Of a stretch of 64,000 bases of DNA, positions 27,850 to 36,888 are shown piece after piece (within the stretch, counting starts at the first letter, position 1; each line of letters opens with the position of its first letter). Below the pieces are notes generated by a model that saw nothing but the letters and a program-made list of their open reading frames with translations, made no database searches and had not been told where the DNA came from. The stretch spans positions 39,061-103,060 of the forward strand of contig NZ_CANMJE010000010.1 of NCBI RefSeq assembly GCF_947498095.1. The letters are read 5' to 3'. Position numbers and translations under genes: made by a program. Source of the DNA: an uncultured Shimia sp. Its GTDB lineage: Bacteria; Pseudomonadota; Alphaproteobacteria; Rhodobacterales; Rhodobacteraceae.

Positions 27850-28992
27850 ATGTCCGACACAGTCTTATTGGATTACTGCCCTAAATCTCTGCCGTCTACT
27901 TGTTACCTTGATGACAGTTGGTTCAAGCGTGAACAGGCAACAATTTGGTCGCGCGAATGGATCTACATCGGTCGCCAAAACAGCTTTGCCCACGGGATGC
28001 TGCACCGAAAAAACATAGCAAACTGCAGCATCATCATATGCTGCAATGTCCACGGACAGCTCAGCGCTTTTCACAATGTATGCATGCACCGTGGTGCAGA
28101 ATTGTGCCCAGGAATTTCCGCTAAAATGCGCGGTAAACTGATAACCTGTCCCTACCATGCCTGGGCCTATGCTGACGACGGGCGCTTGGTCTCGACGGCC
28201 TTCGCTACGCCAACAGAAGATTTCGACAAATCCAAGCACGAGCTGAAGCCAGTTCACCTAAAAACTTGGAACGGGTTTTTGTTCGCTTGCCTTGCTGAAA
28301 CACCTCCTGAGTTTGCACCGGACTTAGGTTTGGATGCGCTAAACAATTGGCCGATGTCAGATCTCGTTGTCGGACACACCGTGCAAAAAACCATGAACTG
28401 CAATTGGAAGGTGTTCTGGGAGAATTACAACGAGTGTCTGCATTGCCCTGGCGTGCACCCTGAACTGACCAAAATGGTGCCCGTCTATTCCAGAGGCATC
28501 ATGTCAAAACAGGAAGCCGCAACATGGGATGGAGACCGGGAAGGCCGAAACTTGCGGGAAGGCGCGCAAAGCTGGACGGTGTCGGGTATGCCCTGTGGCC
28601 CAGAGTTTCCCAACCTGACACCCGAGGAACGCGACGAGGCGCACCGTTTTGTCACGTTCTATCCGACCGCCTTTGTTGTCGCACATGTGGACTACGCCCG
28701 TGTGGTCAGCCTGCAACCGATCGACGCCGAGAGCACGCTGCTGACAGCCGAATGGCTATTTGACCCAAAAACGTTGGCGCAGCCCAACTTTGATCTGGCA
28801 CATGTCACCGACTTTGCCACTGGTGTTCTGGAAGAAGACGCCACCGCTTGCGAATGGAACCAGCGCGGCCTGCGATCGCCAGCGTTCAAGCAAGGGCGCC
28901 TGATGCCGCAAGAGTTTTACATCCACGACTTTCACAAATGGGTACTTGAACGGGTCAGCAAAGACGGATCGCTCGTTCCCTCGCTCGACTAG
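27850..28992 (+). CDS. Rieske-type ring-hydroxylating oxygenase alpha subunit
   Basis: A 380-residue oxygenase. The Rieske [2Fe-2S] ligands are C78-x-H80 and C100-x2-H103 (CMHRG ... CPYHAW). The mononuclear iron histidines are H198 and H203 in NECLHCPGVHPEL, with the bridging WENYNE context. The overall pattern is closest to glycine betaine/choline/stachydrine-type N-demethylating oxygenases, not large aromatic dioxygenases. A reductase partner is not adjacent. A possible promoter is TTGACC (27793-27798) with TAGCGT 17 bases on. It lies between SulP and DUF442-SQR genes but may not share their function. Substrate unknown. Confidence 0.85.
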   Translation: MSDTVLLDYCPKSLPSTCYLDDSWFKREQATIWSREWIYIGRQNSFAHGMLHRKNIANCSIIICCNVHGQLSAFHNVCMHRGAELCPGISAKMRGKLITCPYHAWAYADDGRLVSTAFATPTEDFDKSKHELKPVHLKTWNGFLFACLAETPPEFAPDLGLDALNNWPMSDLVVGHTVQKTMNCNWKVFWENYNECLHCPGVHPELTKMVPVYSRGIMSKQEAATWDGDREGRNLREGAQSWTVSGMPCGPEFPNLTPEERDEAHRFVTFYPTAFVVAHVDYARVVSLQPIDAESTLLTAEWLFDPKTLAQPNFDLAHVTDFATGVLEEDATACEWNQRGLRSPAFKQGRLMPQEFYIHDFHKWVLERVSKDGSLVPSLD

Positions 28993-28995
28993 CCA

Positions 28996-30669
28996 TCATT
29001 TGGCCGAGACTTTCTCGGGTTTAGCGAGCCATTCCTTGCCGCGCAGCATGGCCTTCCAATAGATCGGTGGCAGGATCTGCTCTTTCAGGATCCAAGCGCG
29101 ACGGGTGGGCTTGGTGCCATCAACCAGCCACTTGGGGAAGGTCGGCAGCAAAGTACCGCCATATCCGAACTCTGCCAGCACGATCTTGCCACGCTCGACT
29201 GTCAGCGGGCAGGAGCCATAGCCGTTATAGATCGCAGTTGGGGATTTGCCATCGATGTCGTCGATCAGGTTCTCGGCCACAACCGGCGCCTGCGCGCGGG
29301 CCGCGGCGGCAGTCTTGGCGTTGGGGGCGTTCATCACGTCTCCGAGTGACCAGATGTTGTCGAACTCTTTGTGGCGCAGGGTGGATTGGTCGACGTCGAT
29401 CCAACCCGCCGCATCCGCCAAGGGCGACACGCGGATAAAGTCCGGCGCGATTTGGGGTGGGCAAACGTGCATCATGTCGAACTCGGTCGTGATCGTCTCT
29501 GGTTCGGCGTCGGGTTTGGTGACCTCAAAGGTCGCCTGTTTGGCCGGGCCATCTACGGAAATAAGGTTGTGATGGAAGTTGAGATCAGCGTTGTAGCGCT
29601 CGACATAGTCCATGAGGGCCGGGACATAGTCCTTGATCCCGAACAGCACGGGTGTGGCATTCATGAACTGGATATCGATGTCTTTCAGAACACCCGTTTT
29701 CTTCCAGTTGCTGGCCGAGAGATAGAGCGCCTTTTGCGGGGCGCCGGCGCATTTGATTGGCATCGGCGGTTGCGTGAACAGCGCGCGACCCTTTTTCATG
29801 CCCTTGACCAGTTCCCAAGTATAGGGCGCGAGATCGTAGCGGTAGTTCGACGTCACGCCGTTCTTGCCCAGCGTCTCAACCAGACCCTCGACCCCGTTCC
29901 AGTTCAGCTTGAGCCCCGGACACACGATCAGACGGTTGTATTTCACTACGCGGCAGCCATCGAGGATCACGGCATTGTCCTTGGGCTCAAACGCGGCAAC
30001 GGCCGACTTTAGCCAATGCACACCTGAGGGGATCAGTGATCCCATGGTCTTGGCCGTGGTTTCGGCGTCAAAGATGCCGCCGCCGACCATGGTCCAGCCA
30101 GGTTGGTAATAGTGGATGTCGGCGGGATCGACCACGGCGATGTCCAAACCCGGACGGCGCGACTTCAGGGACGAGGCCACGGCGATTCCGGCGGCCCCTC
30201 CACCCACAATGACGATGTCAAAGGCCGCATCGGCACTGTCGGTCGGGGTTTTGCCACCGTTAACGATGCGACGCACCACACCTGCCATGTCATACCCGGC
30301 GTTCTGCGTGGCCTCGAGAATCTGCGCTGAGTCCATCGACTTGGCCTGTGCCAGTGACCAGAGCGTTGCGCAGCGCGTACCTGTTCGGCAATAGGCAAAG
30401 ACCGGCCCTGGCAGCTCCATCAGCGCCTTGCCAAAGGCTTCGGCATCTTCATCCGTCACCTTGCCCGAGATCACCGGCATGTACTGGCAGGTGAGACCAG
30501 CCTTTTCCGCCGCGTCCTCGACTTCGTCAAAGGTCGGCTGGTCGGGGCCTTCACCGTCCGGGCGGTTACAAATGATCGATCGGAACCCAAGCCGCGCGAC
30601 CTCGGCCATGTCATCGGGCGTGATTTGAGGCGAGACGGAAATCTGGTCGGAAATCTTGCGAGCGTCCAT
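28996..30669 (-). CDS. DUF442 phosphatase-like / sulfide:quinone oxidoreductase-like fusion
   Basis: A 557-residue fusion. Residues 1-112 are a DUF442 (beta-lactamase-like hydrolase-associated, tyrosine-phosphatase fold) domain with the loop C94-RTGT-R99, one residue shorter than canonical CX5R. From about 148 an SQR-like flavoprotein begins: VIVGGGAAGIAVASSL for FAD, MPIKCAGAPQKALYLS and a second cysteine in MMHVCPPQIAPD, matching the redox cysteine positions of sulfide:quinone oxidoreductases. Such fusions occur in sulfide-detoxifying loci. It probably oxidises sulfide or persulfide at the membrane. AGAGGAC precedes the ATG. The convergent Rieske gene ends three bases away. Confidence 0.88.
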   Translation of the reverse strand: MDARKISDQISVSPQITPDDMAEVARLGFRSIICNRPDGEGPDQPTFDEVEDAAEKAGLTCQYMPVISGKVTDEDAEAFGKALMELPGPVFAYCRTGTRCATLWSLAQAKSMDSAQILEATQNAGYDMAGVVRRIVNGGKTPTDSADAAFDIVIVGGGAAGIAVASSLKSRRPGLDIAVVDPADIHYYQPGWTMVGGGIFDAETTAKTMGSLIPSGVHWLKSAVAAFEPKDNAVILDGCRVVKYNRLIVCPGLKLNWNGVEGLVETLGKNGVTSNYRYDLAPYTWELVKGMKKGRALFTQPPMPIKCAGAPQKALYLSASNWKKTGVLKDIDIQFMNATPVLFGIKDYVPALMDYVERYNADLNFHHNLISVDGPAKQATFEVTKPDAEPETITTEFDMMHVCPPQIAPDFIRVSPLADAAGWIDVDQSTLRHKEFDNIWSLGDVMNAPNAKTAAAARAQAPVVAENLIDDIDGKSPTAIYNGYGSCPLTVERGKIVLAEFGYGGTLLPTFPKWLVDGTKPTRRAWILKEQILPPIYWKAMLRGKEWLAKPEKVSAK

Positions 30670-30864
30670 AGGGCAGTCCTCTTACGGGCCGGGTCAAAAG
30701 TCGCGCGGATCATAAACCAAACAGTCACAACACCATAGATCACCCCCCGTGACCAAGGGACACAGTTCCAAGAGACGCATGGTCGCAGGCGGCCGCAGGA
30801 AAGCCGCGTGTTAACCGCGAATGTCAGTGGCAGAATCAAACGAGAACATGCTAGGTTTTGCGGT

Positions 30865-32730
30865 ATGCCCATGCCCGACCACCAAATAAGCGAAAATCGC
30901 CCCGTTATCCGTCAATTGGATGATGCCGCCATCAACCGCATTGCGGCCGGCGAAGTGGTGGAGCGCCCTGCGTCTGCCGTGAAGGAATTGGTGGAAAACG
31001 CTTTGGATGCAGGCGCACGGCGGATTGAAGTGGCCTATGCCGATGGCGGCAAGACACTGATCCGAGTGACCGATGACGGCTGCGGCATTGCAGGCGCCGA
31101 CCTGCAGCTGGCGCTGTCGCGCCATGCCACGTCAAAGATCGACGGCAGTGATCTTCTGGACATTCACACCTTTGGCTTTCGGGGCGAGGCCCTACCCTCA
31201 CTGGGTGCTGTTGGGCGGCTGACAATTACAAGCCGGATTGAGGGAGGTGATGCCTCTGCTATCACGGTTGAGGGCGGCTCCATGGGGCCGGTGAAACCTG
31301 CGGCCTTGAGCGGTGGCACCATCGTGGAGCTGCGCGATCTGTTTTACGCCACGCCCGCGCGGCTCAAGTTCATGCGCAGCGACCGGGCCGAGGCACAAGC
31401 CATCACCGATGTGATCAAACGGTTGGCCATGGCAGAGCCGTTCGTGCGCTTTGTTCTCCGCGATGTTTCCGGCGGCGGTGACGGACGAGTGACCTTTCGT
31501 GCTGACGCAGAAAGTGGTGATCTGTTTGACGCGTTGCACGGACGTCTGGCGCGAATACTGGGGGCTGAATTTGCCGAAAACGCCCTGCGGATCGATGCCC
31601 CACGCGAAGGACTGCATCTGACAGGATATGCCGCGCTGCCGACCTATTCGCGTGGGTCTTCCACGGCCCAGTACCTGTTCGTGAATGGCCGCCCTGTCAA
31701 AGACAAGATGCTCTTGGGGGCACTCAGAGCCGCCTATTTCGATTTCCTCAGCCGCGACCGCCACCCGGCCGCGGCGCTGTTCATTGAATGTGATCCTCAT
31801 CTTGTCGATGTAAACGTGCACCCGGCGAAATCCGAAGTGCGGTTCCGCGATCCAGGTCTCGCACGCGGATTGATCGTCAGCGCTCTGCGTCATGCTTTGG
31901 CCGAAGCTGGGCACCGCGCGTCCACAACTGTTGCCGATGCAACGCTGGGCGCGTTCCGCCCTGAGGCCACCGGGCAGGCGCGGGTCTATCAGATGGATCG
32001 TCCGTCGCTTGGCGCCCGCACCGCCGGCTATGCAGCGCAAGCCCCTGACCAGGAAAACGGGTTCGCTGAATTTTCAGGTGAGTTCAGTGCACGAGTAGAG
32101 TCTGTAGTTGAAAACATTCCACAGGGGAGTGAAGAGATACTGGCCGAACGCCTGCCTCTCGGTGCGGCTCGGGCGCAGGTGCATGAGAACTACATCGTGG
32201 CACAGACGCAGGACGGCATGGTCATCGTCGACCAGCACGCCGCGCATGAACGTCTGGTTTATGAAAAGCTGAAAAACCAGATGGCCGAGAACGGTGTCGC
32301 CGCGCAGGCATTGTTGATCCCTGAGATTGTCGACCTTAGCGACGGTGATTGCGCGCGATTGCTGGCGGTGTCTGAAGACTTGTCAAAGTTTGGTTTGACC
32401 ATCGAAGCCTTTGGCGGCGGGGCCGTCGCGGTGCGCGAAACCCCTGCGATCCTTGGCGAAGTCAACGCGCGCGCCATGATCCTCGACATCTTGGACGAGC
32501 TGGACGATCAGGGCGAAAGCAACCTCGTGCAGGCCCGCATCGAAGCAATCCTGAGCCGCGTGGCCTGTCACGGCTCAATCCGTTCCGGGCGGCGCATGCG
32601 GGCGGATGAAATGAACGCGCTCTTGCGTGAGATGGAGGCAACGCCTCACTCGGGGCAATGCAACCACGGGAGGCCTACTTACGTGGAACTAAAGCTCGCC
32701 GATATTGAAAAGCTGTTTGGACGGTCATGA
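30865..32730 (+). CDS. mutL: DNA mismatch repair protein MutL
   Basis: A 621-residue MutL. N-terminal GHKL ATPase motifs are present: [17 protein letters not shown] and [13 protein letters not shown], followed by the transducer region ([23 protein letters not shown]). The C-terminal dimerisation domain begins near residue 440 and carries [12 protein letters not shown] at 456-467, the DQHA-x2-E-x4-E endonuclease motif, so this MutL is probably a nicking type, as expected without MutH. The MPMPDHQ start at 30865 is chosen over the longer frame. The stop overlaps rmuC by four bases. Confidence 0.94.
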   Translation: MPMPDHQISENRPVIRQLDDAAINRIAAGEVVERPASAVKELVENALDAGARRIEVAYADGGKTLIRVTDDGCGIAGADLQLALSRHATSKIDGSDLLDIHTFGFRGEALPSLGAVGRLTITSRIEGGDASAITVEGGSMGPVKPAALSGGTIVELRDLFYATPARLKFMRSDRAEAQAITDVIKRLAMAEPFVRFVLRDVSGGGDGRVTFRADAESGDLFDALHGRLARILGAEFAENALRIDAPREGLHLTGYAALPTYSRGSSTAQYLFVNGRPVKDKMLLGALRAAYFDFLSRDRHPAAALFIECDPHLVDVNVHPAKSEVRFRDPGLARGLIVSALRHALAEAGHRASTTVADATLGAFRPEATGQARVYQMDRPSLGARTAGYAAQAPDQENGFAEFSGEFSARVESVVENIPQGSEEILAERLPLGAARAQVHENYIVAQTQDGMVIVDQHAAHERLVYEKLKNQMAENGVAAQALLIPEIVDLSDGDCARLLAVSEDLSKFGLTIEAFGGGAVAVRETPAILGEVNARAMILDILDELDDQGESNLVQARIEAILSRVACHGSIRSGRRMRADEMNALLREMEATPHSGQCNHGRPTYVELKLADIEKLFGRS

Positions 32731-33878
32731 TTACGATTGCAGATACGACGCTTGAGGCACCGGAACTGGTGGCATTAGGGATTGCCGCCGTAGTGATCGT
32801 GCTGTTGATCCTCGCGGTGCGCGCCGCAGGACGCTCGGCGCGGCTGGCGGAACCTTTGGCGCAGCAGATGGGTGCTGTTGCAGCGCGGGTACAGATGTTG
32901 TCGGACGGGCAGCAACAGCTTGCTGGTGGGTTGACCCATGTCTCCGAAGCGCAGGCGGCCTCGCAGACCAGCATGCTTCAATTGATGGAAAAACGCCTGG
33001 CGCAGGTCAGCGAGAAGATGAACGAGAACCTGCAAGGGTCTTCCCGACGCACAGCCCACAGTTTGGGTGAATTGCAGGAGCGACTGAAGACCATCGACAA
33101 AGCGCAGGAAAACATCACCAAGCTGTCCGGCGATGTCTTGTCTTTGCAGGACATCCTGTCGAACAAGCAGACGCGTGGGGCGTTTGGGGAAATCCAGCTT
33201 AATGACATCGTGGGCAAGGCGTTGCCCAAGGATTCATATGCGCTGCAGCATACGCTTTCGAATGGGAAGCGGGCTGATTGTCTGATTCATCTGCCCAACC
33301 CACCCGGCCCCATCGTCATCGATTCAAAGTTTCCGCTGGAAGCTTATGAGGCGCTGCGCAACGCGACCACGCAAGCCGAGTTGAACGAGGCCGCACGCAT
33401 GCTGCGCACCTCAGTCAAGGCACATATCAAGGCAATCTCCGAGAAATACATCCTCGATGGTGAAACCGCAGATGGTGCGTTGATGTTCCTGCCGTCAGAA
33501 GCAGTCTACGCCGAGCTGCATGCGAATTTCCCGGAACTGGTGCGTGAGGGATTTGCAGCGCGGGTCTGGATCGTGTCACCGACCACCTGCATGGCAACGC
33601 TGAACACCATGCGCGCGATCCTGAAGGATGCACGCATGCGCGAGCAAGCGGGCGCAATCCGGCGCGAGCTGGGGCTATTGTACGCGGATGTCGAGCGCCT
33701 GGGAACGCGAGTTGAAAACCTCGACCGGCACTTCGGACAGGCCGCCAAGGATATCTCTGAGATCAAGATCAGCTCGGACAAAGCCGGGCGACGGGCCCGG
33801 CGGCTGGACAATTTTGACTTTGAGGAATTGGCCCCGGAAGACGACAAAGTTGTGCCGTTGACCAAGCCTGAAACCTAA
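32727..33878 (+). CDS. rmuC: DNA recombination protein RmuC
   Basis: A 383-residue RmuC-family protein. One hydrophobic helix (residues 10-32) is followed by a coiled coil (about 35-140) and the RmuC nuclease-like core with [34 protein letters not shown] and a later [12 protein letters not shown] element; the conserved DSK lysine is present. RmuC limits inversions at short inverted repeats and is placed in the restriction-endonuclease-like fold. It is translationally coupled to mutL through an ATGA overlap, suggesting a shared role in genome stability. Confidence 0.9.
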   Translation: MITIADTTLEAPELVALGIAAVVIVLLILAVRAAGRSARLAEPLAQQMGAVAARVQMLSDGQQQLAGGLTHVSEAQAASQTSMLQLMEKRLAQVSEKMNENLQGSSRRTAHSLGELQERLKTIDKAQENITKLSGDVLSLQDILSNKQTRGAFGEIQLNDIVGKALPKDSYALQHTLSNGKRADCLIHLPNPPGPIVIDSKFPLEAYEALRNATTQAELNEAARMLRTSVKAHIKAISEKYILDGETADGALMFLPSEAVYAELHANFPELVREGFAARVWIVSPTTCMATLNTMRAILKDARMREQAGAIRRELGLLYADVERLGTRVENLDRHFGQAAKDISEIKISSDKAGRRARRLDNFDFEELAPEDDKVVPLTKPET

Positions 33879-33886
33879 CACATTCA

Positions 33887-33923
33887 GCAATTGAGATGCG
33901 GGTCTCAAGGTATTCTCAATTGC
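33887..33923. repeat. Nested inverted repeats upstream of DUF3775
   Basis: Perfect 10-base arms GCAATTGAGA (33887-33896) and TCTCAATTGC (33914-33923) surround 17 bases that include another TCTCAA (33903-33908), which pairs equally well with the first TTGAGA. The result is two mutually exclusive hairpins or a set of operator half-sites. GCAATTGAGA also occurs in the metal-importer promoter (45583-45592). Confidence 0.5.
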
Positions 33924-33993
33924 GCGAGATCAAGGACGGCGTGCATACTTCTCTGTGAAATAGGAGCGCACAGGACAATTTGGAGGCCCTCAA

Positions 33994-34320
33994 ATGCTTG
34001 AAATCTCGCCGTGGAAAGTCGCACAGGTCGTGCTGATGTCGCGTGAGCTGAACCGCGCCGAAGGTGAACTGCGGGGCTTCGTGGATCGTCTGAACGAGGA
34101 TGAACAAGCCAGCCTAGTCGCTGTTATGTGGATTGGTCGCGACAGCTTTGATGCCGAGGAACTGGCCGAAGCGATAGCAACCGCCAAAGCCGAGGCAACG
34201 GCTCCGACAGCAGATTACCTTTTGGGGTCGCCGCATCTTTCGGACCATTTGGAGAATGGCATGGAAGCGCTTGGCATGTCTTTGACTGACGAAGAAGACG
34301 ATTTGATGCGGCGGGGCTAA
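33994..34320 (+). CDS. DUF3775 protein
   Basis: A 108-residue acidic, all-helical protein matching DUF3775, with the family's LVAVMWIGRDSFDAEELAEAI element near residues 44-65 and a short helical C terminus ending LMRRG. The function is unknown. It has an excellent ribosome site (GGAGG seven bases before ATG) and sits 115 bases after rmuC behind nested inverted repeats, so it probably has its own promoter. An intrinsic terminator follows. Confidence 0.75.
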   Translation: MLEISPWKVAQVVLMSRELNRAEGELRGFVDRLNEDEQASLVAVMWIGRDSFDAEELAEAIATAKAEATAPTADYLLGSPHLSDHLENGMEALGMSLTDEEDDLMRRG

Positions 34321-34344
34321 TTCTCCCCCACACAACATGAAAAT

Positions 34345-34370
34345 GCCGCGGTGTGAACCGCGGCTTTTTT
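34345..34370 (+). terminator. Intrinsic terminator after DUF3775
   Basis: A perfect 8-bp stem GCCGCGGT/ACCGCGGC with a 4-base loop, followed by TTTTTT. It lies 24 bases past the DUF3775 stop. This is the clearest terminator in the window. Confidence 0.9.
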
Positions 34371-34404
34371 GTTTTTAACAAGACGTGATGGTGCAAAGAA
34401 ATAG

Positions 34405-34432
34405 GTAGGTCAGACAAGATTGCCCAACCTAC
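34405..34432 (-). terminator. Hairpin after the saccharopine-type operon
   Basis: On the minus strand GTAGGT/ACCTAC arms (16-base loop) follow the stop at 34439 by six bases and lead into CTATTTCTTT. It is a reasonable terminator facing the DUF3775 one. The TTGCCCAACCTACG arm may belong to a repeated genomic element. Confidence 0.5.
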
Positions 34433-34438
34433 GAAACG

Positions 34439-35581
34439 CTATGAAAGATGGTCAACCACCTGCAAATGCTGGGCAAGCTTGTCAATCTCAGCCAGCCATG
34501 TCGTGAACAACGCTGGGTCACTGGGCGCGGCATGTACACCGGCGGGGATTTGGCGATTCAACACAGCCTCGACGGCCAGTGAAACCGGGATCGACACGAG
34601 GCGCGCCATCGCGGTGCCGCGGTCATCGCCCCAAGCGTCCATGGCATAGGTCTTGTGCCAGACCTCTTGTCCGTCTTTCTCAGCTTTGAGGCCAACACAG
34701 AGGATCACCCGATCTGGCTCTCCTTCGTCGTAAGCATTCTCAGCCCAGAACTGGTCTGACATCTCCTTGAGACGGGCGTCGCCCTCTGGGCCCGATAGGG
34801 TCTCAATTTCTTCAAAGACACTGCCCCAAGCCTCGGCCCAACCGTTCAGGCGCAGGGTCCCGCGCACGAATTCCTTAACTGTCCAGTCGGGATCGAACTT
34901 GTAGTCCTCCATGAAAGGAATCGAATCGCGGTTCGGATAAACCTCAAAACTTTCCGGAGCGGGAAGCGGTGCAACATAAGAGGAAATCGCGTCCCAAGGG
35001 CGGGCCACATCAAGCGGTGCATGATCGCGGATCGAGCGCGAAGGCGAGCGCAGCGCTTTCAGTACGCCCAATGGTGACCAACTGAACTTGTAACGAAACG
35101 GGTTGGGGTGTTTCGGCACGCCGCCACAATAGCTGATGAAGGAAATTGTGTTCGACACGTCATAGGCGGGCGATGCTTTGTAATCAGCAATAAGCGCATG
35201 GGCCATCAGATGGTCTATGCCCGGGTCCAATCCAACCTCATTCACGCAGGTCACACCGGCCTCGCGGGCGGCGTCATCGAGAGCCTTCATTTCAGGCGCT
35301 ATGTAAGACGAAGACACAAAGTTTGCGCCCTTAGAGATGCAAAGCTCAGCTAGTGGTACATGCCAATCGCCAGGCAGCATTGAAATGACCACATCGTCTT
35401 TGGCCAGAACGGCCCCAAGAGACTCGATGTCAAAAGCGCGGATATCCTTGGCAATATCTCCAACAGTTTCTTTCGCTTTCGCGACAGTCCGGTTCCAGAC
35501 TGTGACGTCATGCCCTGAATCGATCAGGCGACGCAGGCCGGGAATGGCCGAAAGGCCGGTGCCACACCAGTGGATAGTCAT
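34439..35581 (-). CDS. Saccharopine dehydrogenase (LYS9-like) family protein
   Basis: A 380-residue NAD(P)-dependent oxidoreductase of the saccharopine reductase family. It opens with a Rossmann motif of the form G-x-G-x-x-x-x-x-G (HWCGTGLSAIPGL), and the catalytic-domain element NEVGLDPGIDHLMA (about residues 138-151) is diagnostic of LYS9-like enzymes, which cleave saccharopine to glutamate and aminoadipate semialdehyde. AAGGAGG seven bases before ATG is a near-perfect ribosome site. It follows the LYS1-like gene by 12 bases, so the pair could run lysine degradation through saccharopine. A carboxynorspermidine-type role is less likely. Confidence 0.85.
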   Translation of the reverse strand: MTIHWCGTGLSAIPGLRRLIDSGHDVTVWNRTVAKAKETVGDIAKDIRAFDIESLGAVLAKDDVVISMLPGDWHVPLAELCISKGANFVSSSYIAPEMKALDDAAREAGVTCVNEVGLDPGIDHLMAHALIADYKASPAYDVSNTISFISYCGGVPKHPNPFRYKFSWSPLGVLKALRSPSRSIRDHAPLDVARPWDAISSYVAPLPAPESFEVYPNRDSIPFMEDYKFDPDWTVKEFVRGTLRLNGWAEAWGSVFEEIETLSGPEGDARLKEMSDQFWAENAYDEGEPDRVILCVGLKAEKDGQEVWHKTYAMDAWGDDRGTAMARLVSIPVSLAVEAVLNRQIPAGVHAAPSDPALFTTWLAEIDKLAQHLQVVDHLS

Positions 35582-35593
35582 TTTGCGTCCTCC

Positions 35594-36649
35594 TTAGAGA
35601 GCATTGGAATGTTTGATAAAATCAGCTTCGGCGCGAATCCAAACCCCATCTGACAAGTCATCGAGTTTCATGAGCGTCGGCAAGAGTTGCTCGGCGTAAT
35701 CCTCAGAGGATTCCGCGGGTAGCATCGAAGGCAAGTTGTCGATGGCCATGACGTCAAGCACGGGCGCGTCATGCACGCGCAGGGCAGGCGCCTGCCAAGA
35801 GGTCGCCTCGTCATAGACGGGAACCGGATTGTAATCGCTGTCTGGGTCACAGGCGACATCACCGATGGCCGTCAGCTGACGCATTGCTGTTTTGGCGTCT
35901 TGCGGTACAAAAACCGGCGTGCCGGGACGTGCAAAGATGCAGTTCATAAAGATATCATGGGCAAGGATTTCCGGGAAAGGTCCACCACTGGCGGTTTCGG
36001 CCATGTCCCATTTCGTGACCGCGACACCCAGCGTTTCCAACAGGTCCGCAGCCCCGGTGCCAACGCGGCCCAGAGCACCGATCACGATGGCAGAGGGCAG
36101 GTCGACGCTGAGGTTGTCCAGGTCAAGCCCAAGGTCATCGAGCAACGCGTCTTTGTCTTTGTAGACGTCAACGGGACCGCACAGTTTTCCCTGTCGCTGA
36201 GCGACCCAGGATTTAAGGGTCACAGCAGCGCCGGCGTAGCCTGCCCAATATCCAAACGCAGCGACACGACGACCTGTTTCATCCACAAGGTATTCGAGAT
36301 CATAAAGCGTCCCACCACCCTCTTTGAAGCGATTTAATAGAGCGATCCCAGAGTGTTGACCTTTGAATGCGTGTCCAAACATAATGTGCCTGTGCGGCAA
36401 GGGAGTACCGTCTTCGGGCAATTCCTTGAGACCAAAAATGATCGCGTCCAGCGGGGCATCAGGCCAGCTGTTTTCAGGCGCAATCTCACATCCTGCGGCC
36501 TCGTAACCCGCAAGCGGAATGGCGCGAACCGAGCTTTCTTCGACCGTTACGCGAATGCCCTTATCAATCAGGGCCTTAGCCCCATCTGGCGTCAGGCCGA
36601 CGCGCTGTTCGTTTGGCCGCTGTTCGGCGCGTACCCAAAGGTGAGTCAT
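35594..36649 (-). CDS. Saccharopine dehydrogenase (LYS1-like, lysine-side) family protein
   Basis: A 351-residue enzyme of the alanine dehydrogenase/saccharopine dehydrogenase fold. The N-terminal AEQRPNEQRVGLTP, the KELPEDGTPL element and the FGHAFKGQ motif (with the catalytic-type histidine and lysine) match LYS1-like saccharopine dehydrogenases, which join lysine and 2-oxoglutarate reversibly. The nucleotide-binding part follows at about 190-215 (VIGALGRVGTGAADLL). GAGGGATCACC precedes the ATG. It is the first gene of a two-gene unit with the LYS9-like partner. Confidence 0.87.
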   Translation of the reverse strand: MTHLWVRAEQRPNEQRVGLTPDGAKALIDKGIRVTVEESSVRAIPLAGYEAAGCEIAPENSWPDAPLDAIIFGLKELPEDGTPLPHRHIMFGHAFKGQHSGIALLNRFKEGGGTLYDLEYLVDETGRRVAAFGYWAGYAGAAVTLKSWVAQRQGKLCGPVDVYKDKDALLDDLGLDLDNLSVDLPSAIVIGALGRVGTGAADLLETLGVAVTKWDMAETASGGPFPEILAHDIFMNCIFARPGTPVFVPQDAKTAMRQLTAIGDVACDPDSDYNPVPVYDEATSWQAPALRVHDAPVLDVMAIDNLPSMLPAESSEDYAEQLLPTLMKLDDLSDGVWIRAEADFIKHSNAL

Positions 36650-36773
36650 GGTGATCCCTCAAATCTGACGCGAAAGGTAAAGCATCGGGTCAGGGGAATG
36701 GCAAGAGGGCTGAGAACCAGTCTAAATCTCCGGGTTTGTATTGTTTTGTACAGAATGTCCGACCCCGAAATGC

Positions 36774-36805
36774 CGTTTTGTATTTAGTGTTTGGTCAACA
36801 AAACG
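36774..36805. repeat. Inverted repeat in the polA leader
   Basis: Perfect 8-base arms CGTTTTGT (36774-36781) and ACAAAACG (36798-36805) around 16 bases. GTTTTGTA also recurs as a direct repeat at 36743-36750 and 36775-36782. This may be a regulator site or a leader hairpin of polA. Confidence 0.4.
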
Positions 36806-36888
36806 CCGGGGCCCGCCACCGAATTGTGGTGGAACCATCTCTCCGAGCGTGGCAAGAAGTACGAGAACAAAACGGGGAGACGCGCGAC

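Noticed and set aside
33904..33918. A third Fur-type box overlapping the DUF3775 inverted repeat
   Set aside because: Only the right half matches well; about 8 of 14 fixed positions, too weak to list as a separate site.
36650..36888. LexA (SOS) box upstream of polA
   Set aside because: No GTTC-N7-GTTC or its complement in the region.
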